Below the pieces are notes generated by a model. It saw nothing but the letters and a program-made list of their open reading frames with translations, was not told where the DNA came from and searched no databases. DNA of 5,903 nucleotides from an uncultured Collinsella sp. Its GTDB lineage: Bacteria; Actinomycetota; Coriobacteriia; Coriobacteriales; Coriobacteriaceae. The DNA lies in assembly GCA_900551605.1 (NCBI GenBank), contig URWS01000102.1, positions 1-5,903 of the forward strand, written 5' to 3'. Positions 5,849 through 5,903 of this stretch are shown here, in pieces. The position numbers and the translations under genes were made by a program. Positions within the stretch are counted from its first letter, which is position 1, and each line of letters begins with the position of its first letter.

Positions 5849-5903
5849 TGAACTGCACCCCAAAACTTGGACGGCTTAAATAAGAACTACGCCGCAAGGG
5901 ACT
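5849..5903. mobile_element. End of an IS3-family (IS150-like) insertion sequence, partial
   Basis: The sequence from 5849 (TGAACTGCACCCC, then TTGGAC at 5867-5872) has the form of IS150-group terminal inverted repeats, which start TG, continue CTGCACCC, and end TTGGAC as I remember them. The element continues beyond the window, so neither its transposase nor its other end is seen. On the - strand a frame reading S-L-A-A-stop (codons 5901-5890, stop TAG at 5889-5887) could be the C-terminus of the OrfB transposase, whose stop usually lies a few tens of bases inside the right end. That would make this the right end with transposase genes on the - strand. Orientation is uncertain. The adjacent CAC (5846-5848) may be one copy of a 3-bp target duplication. 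Confidence 0.6.

Noticed and set aside
4944..5897. Open frame of 317 codons on the - strand spanning the channel gene and the IS end
   Set aside because: It crosses the IS terminal repeat, the broken terminator and the antisense of the MIP channel; its reading through unrelated modules shows it is accidental.
1..5903. CRISPR array, tRNA or rRNA genes
   Set aside because: No regularly spaced repeat array and no cloverleaf or rRNA-like segment was seen on either strand.

Overview
This window looks like chromosomal DNA from a GC-rich anaerobic actinobacterium, most likely of the Coriobacteriia (Collinsella-like). That placement is an inference from strong G/C preference at third codon positions, the style of the phosphoenolpyruvate carboxylase, and the pairing of a nickel lactate racemase with a MIP channel. 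No rRNA or other phylogenetic marker is present to confirm it. All three complete genes lie on the + strand.

Layout: (1) 30-2843, a full-length phosphoenolpyruvate carboxylase (ppc), the anaplerotic enzyme making oxaloacetate from PEP. (2) 2844-3706, an unusually long gene-free stretch of about 860 bases. It opens with a 127-bp nested palindrome (perfect 29-bp outer arms at 2865-2893 and 2963-2991 around a terminator-like hairpin at 2906-2950). It continues through a segment with no convincing gene, then an AT-rich repeat cluster at 3434-3474, and ends with two stacked hairpins, the second a good intrinsic terminator (3551-3589) about 120 bases upstream of the next gene. (3) 3707-4984, nickel-pincer lactate racemase LarA, translated from a TTG codon; with that start every catalytic residue falls on the same number as in Lactiplantibacillus plantarum LarA. 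(4) 5034-5765, a GlpF/LarD-like MIP channel whose second NPA box reads NQA. (5) 5766-5903, the left half of another terminator hairpin, broken at its apex by the terminal inverted repeat of an IS3-family (IS150-like) element that runs off the window.

Function: larA and the channel gene form a probable two-gene unit for interconverting D- and L-lactate and moving lactic acid across the membrane, matching the larA/larD association in the L. plantarum lar operon. The cofactor-maturation genes larB, larC and larE are not in the window. ppc is separated from this unit by terminators and is probably an independent transcription unit.

I found no clear new multi-gene system. The points most worth a second look are the structured leader upstream of larA, the NQA channel variant, the nested palindrome, and the insertion sequence sitting exactly at a terminator loop.
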